Source: Sphagnum compactum
Taxonomy: Eukaryota; Bryophyta; Sphagnopsida; Sphagnales
DNA: 64,000 nt
Reading direction: 5' to 3'
NCBI GenBank assembly: GCA_965153455.1
Contig: OZ234494.1
Location: 16,802,001 to 16,866,000, forward strand
Part shown: positions 63,560 through 64,000 of the stretch, piece by piece
Position numbering within the stretch: position 1 is the first letter of the stretch
Layout of the letters: each line of letters starts with the position of its first letter
Notes under the pieces: model-generated
Told to the model about the DNA's origin: nothing
What the model saw: the letters and a program-made list of their open reading frames with translations, nothing else
Database searches by the model: none
Made by a program: the position numbers and the translations under genes

Positions 63560-63930
63560 AATAACCAACAACCTAATGGCCATAAGGTGAAATTTGTAGG
63601 ATTAACGTATTAAGTTCTATGTTGTTAATTTTCAAGGTCTTTTAATGTGGTTAACAACATGGTGGCCAAAAGGTGTGATTTGTAAGTTGCATTTTATTGG
63701 TTTTTCAGGTTTTTTTTATTGTAGTTAACAACCTAGTGATTGGAAGATGTAATTTGTATTATCAATGTAAGTTGCATTTTGTTAAATTTTCAAGATCTTT
63801 TGATGTGGTAAACAACCTGCTAGCCAAAAGCCAAAAGGTGTAAGTTTGTAAGTTGCATTCTGTTGATTTTTCCAACTCTATTCTATGGTTGACAACTTGG
63901 TGGTCACAAGGTCATATTCATAATTGACAG
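63560..63930 (+). repeat. Degenerate minisatellite at the right end
   Basis: Five irregular units built on AACAACCTAGTGGCCAAAAG, GTGTAATTTGTAAGTTGCAT and TTTTGTTGATTTTTCAAG start at about 63563, 63651, 63726, 63808 and 63891. Units differ by short insertions (one has AAAAGCC doubled). No gene overlaps it, and the array may continue beyond 63930. Confidence 0.65.
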
Positions 63931-64000
63931 TCTTTTTTTTTGAACAGACTAAAATGTTGGTGGTATTTTCGGACTTTTGTAAAATAAAAAATTAATTAAA

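Noticed and set aside
1-64000. CRISPR array, bacterial operon or organelle origin
   Set aside because: GT-AG introns, nuclear plastid-targeted genes and plant retroelements show nuclear DNA; repeats have no regular spacers of CRISPR type.

Overview
This is nuclear DNA of a land plant: AT-rich, intron-containing, with a plastid-targeted transcription gene, a multi-exon receptor kinase, Arabidopsis-type TTTAGGG motifs, Ty3/gypsy debris and a Helitron. I cannot fix the species. The long HEMERA protein (750 aa against roughly 530 in Arabidopsis) and the receptor's mixed architecture would fit a non-angiosperm, but that is inference.

Layout. Positions 1-4950 hold AT-rich sequence with no gene I recognise. 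A dispersed repeat (4950-5400) and a tandem repeat carrying telo-boxes (5600-5950) lead into an apparently intact 15-exon HEMERA/pTAC12 (PAP5) gene on the + strand (6201-12321). Tail-to-tail with it lies a decayed TOC75-like beta-barrel pseudogene on the - strand (13073-14446), with at least one intron still recognisable.

From about 14.9 kb to 57.1 kb the window is a nested segmental duplication built around a - strand LRR receptor-like kinase. Copy A (14.9-20.07 kb) keeps only the 5'-flanking block and carries a private 820-bp Helitron whose empty site is visible in copies B and C. A degenerate, reverse-oriented Ty3/gypsy element (about 20.1-26.2 kb) separates A from B. Copy B (27.7-38.0 kb, flank to 39.8 kb) can be modelled as an open 20-exon, 940-aa LRR receptor kinase. 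Copy C (43.2-52.3 kb, flank to 57.1 kb) is a pseudogene: early stop, at least three damaged splice sites, a 2.7-kb loss of LRR exons and a local amplification of one LRR exon.

The right end (57.1-64 kb) has unrecognised, probably transposon-derived sequence. It is followed by three successive degenerate modules resembling the FCP1/NLI-interacting-factor HAD phosphatase domain, and then by a degenerate tandem repeat.

Biologically, HEMERA is the only well-defined complete single gene, and RLK copy B is the second probable functional gene. The TOC75 remnant, copy C and the HAD modules are relics. The most informative aspect is the A/B/C comparison, which dates insertions and deletions relative to the duplications and shows LRR modules being gained and lost as phase-symmetric exons.
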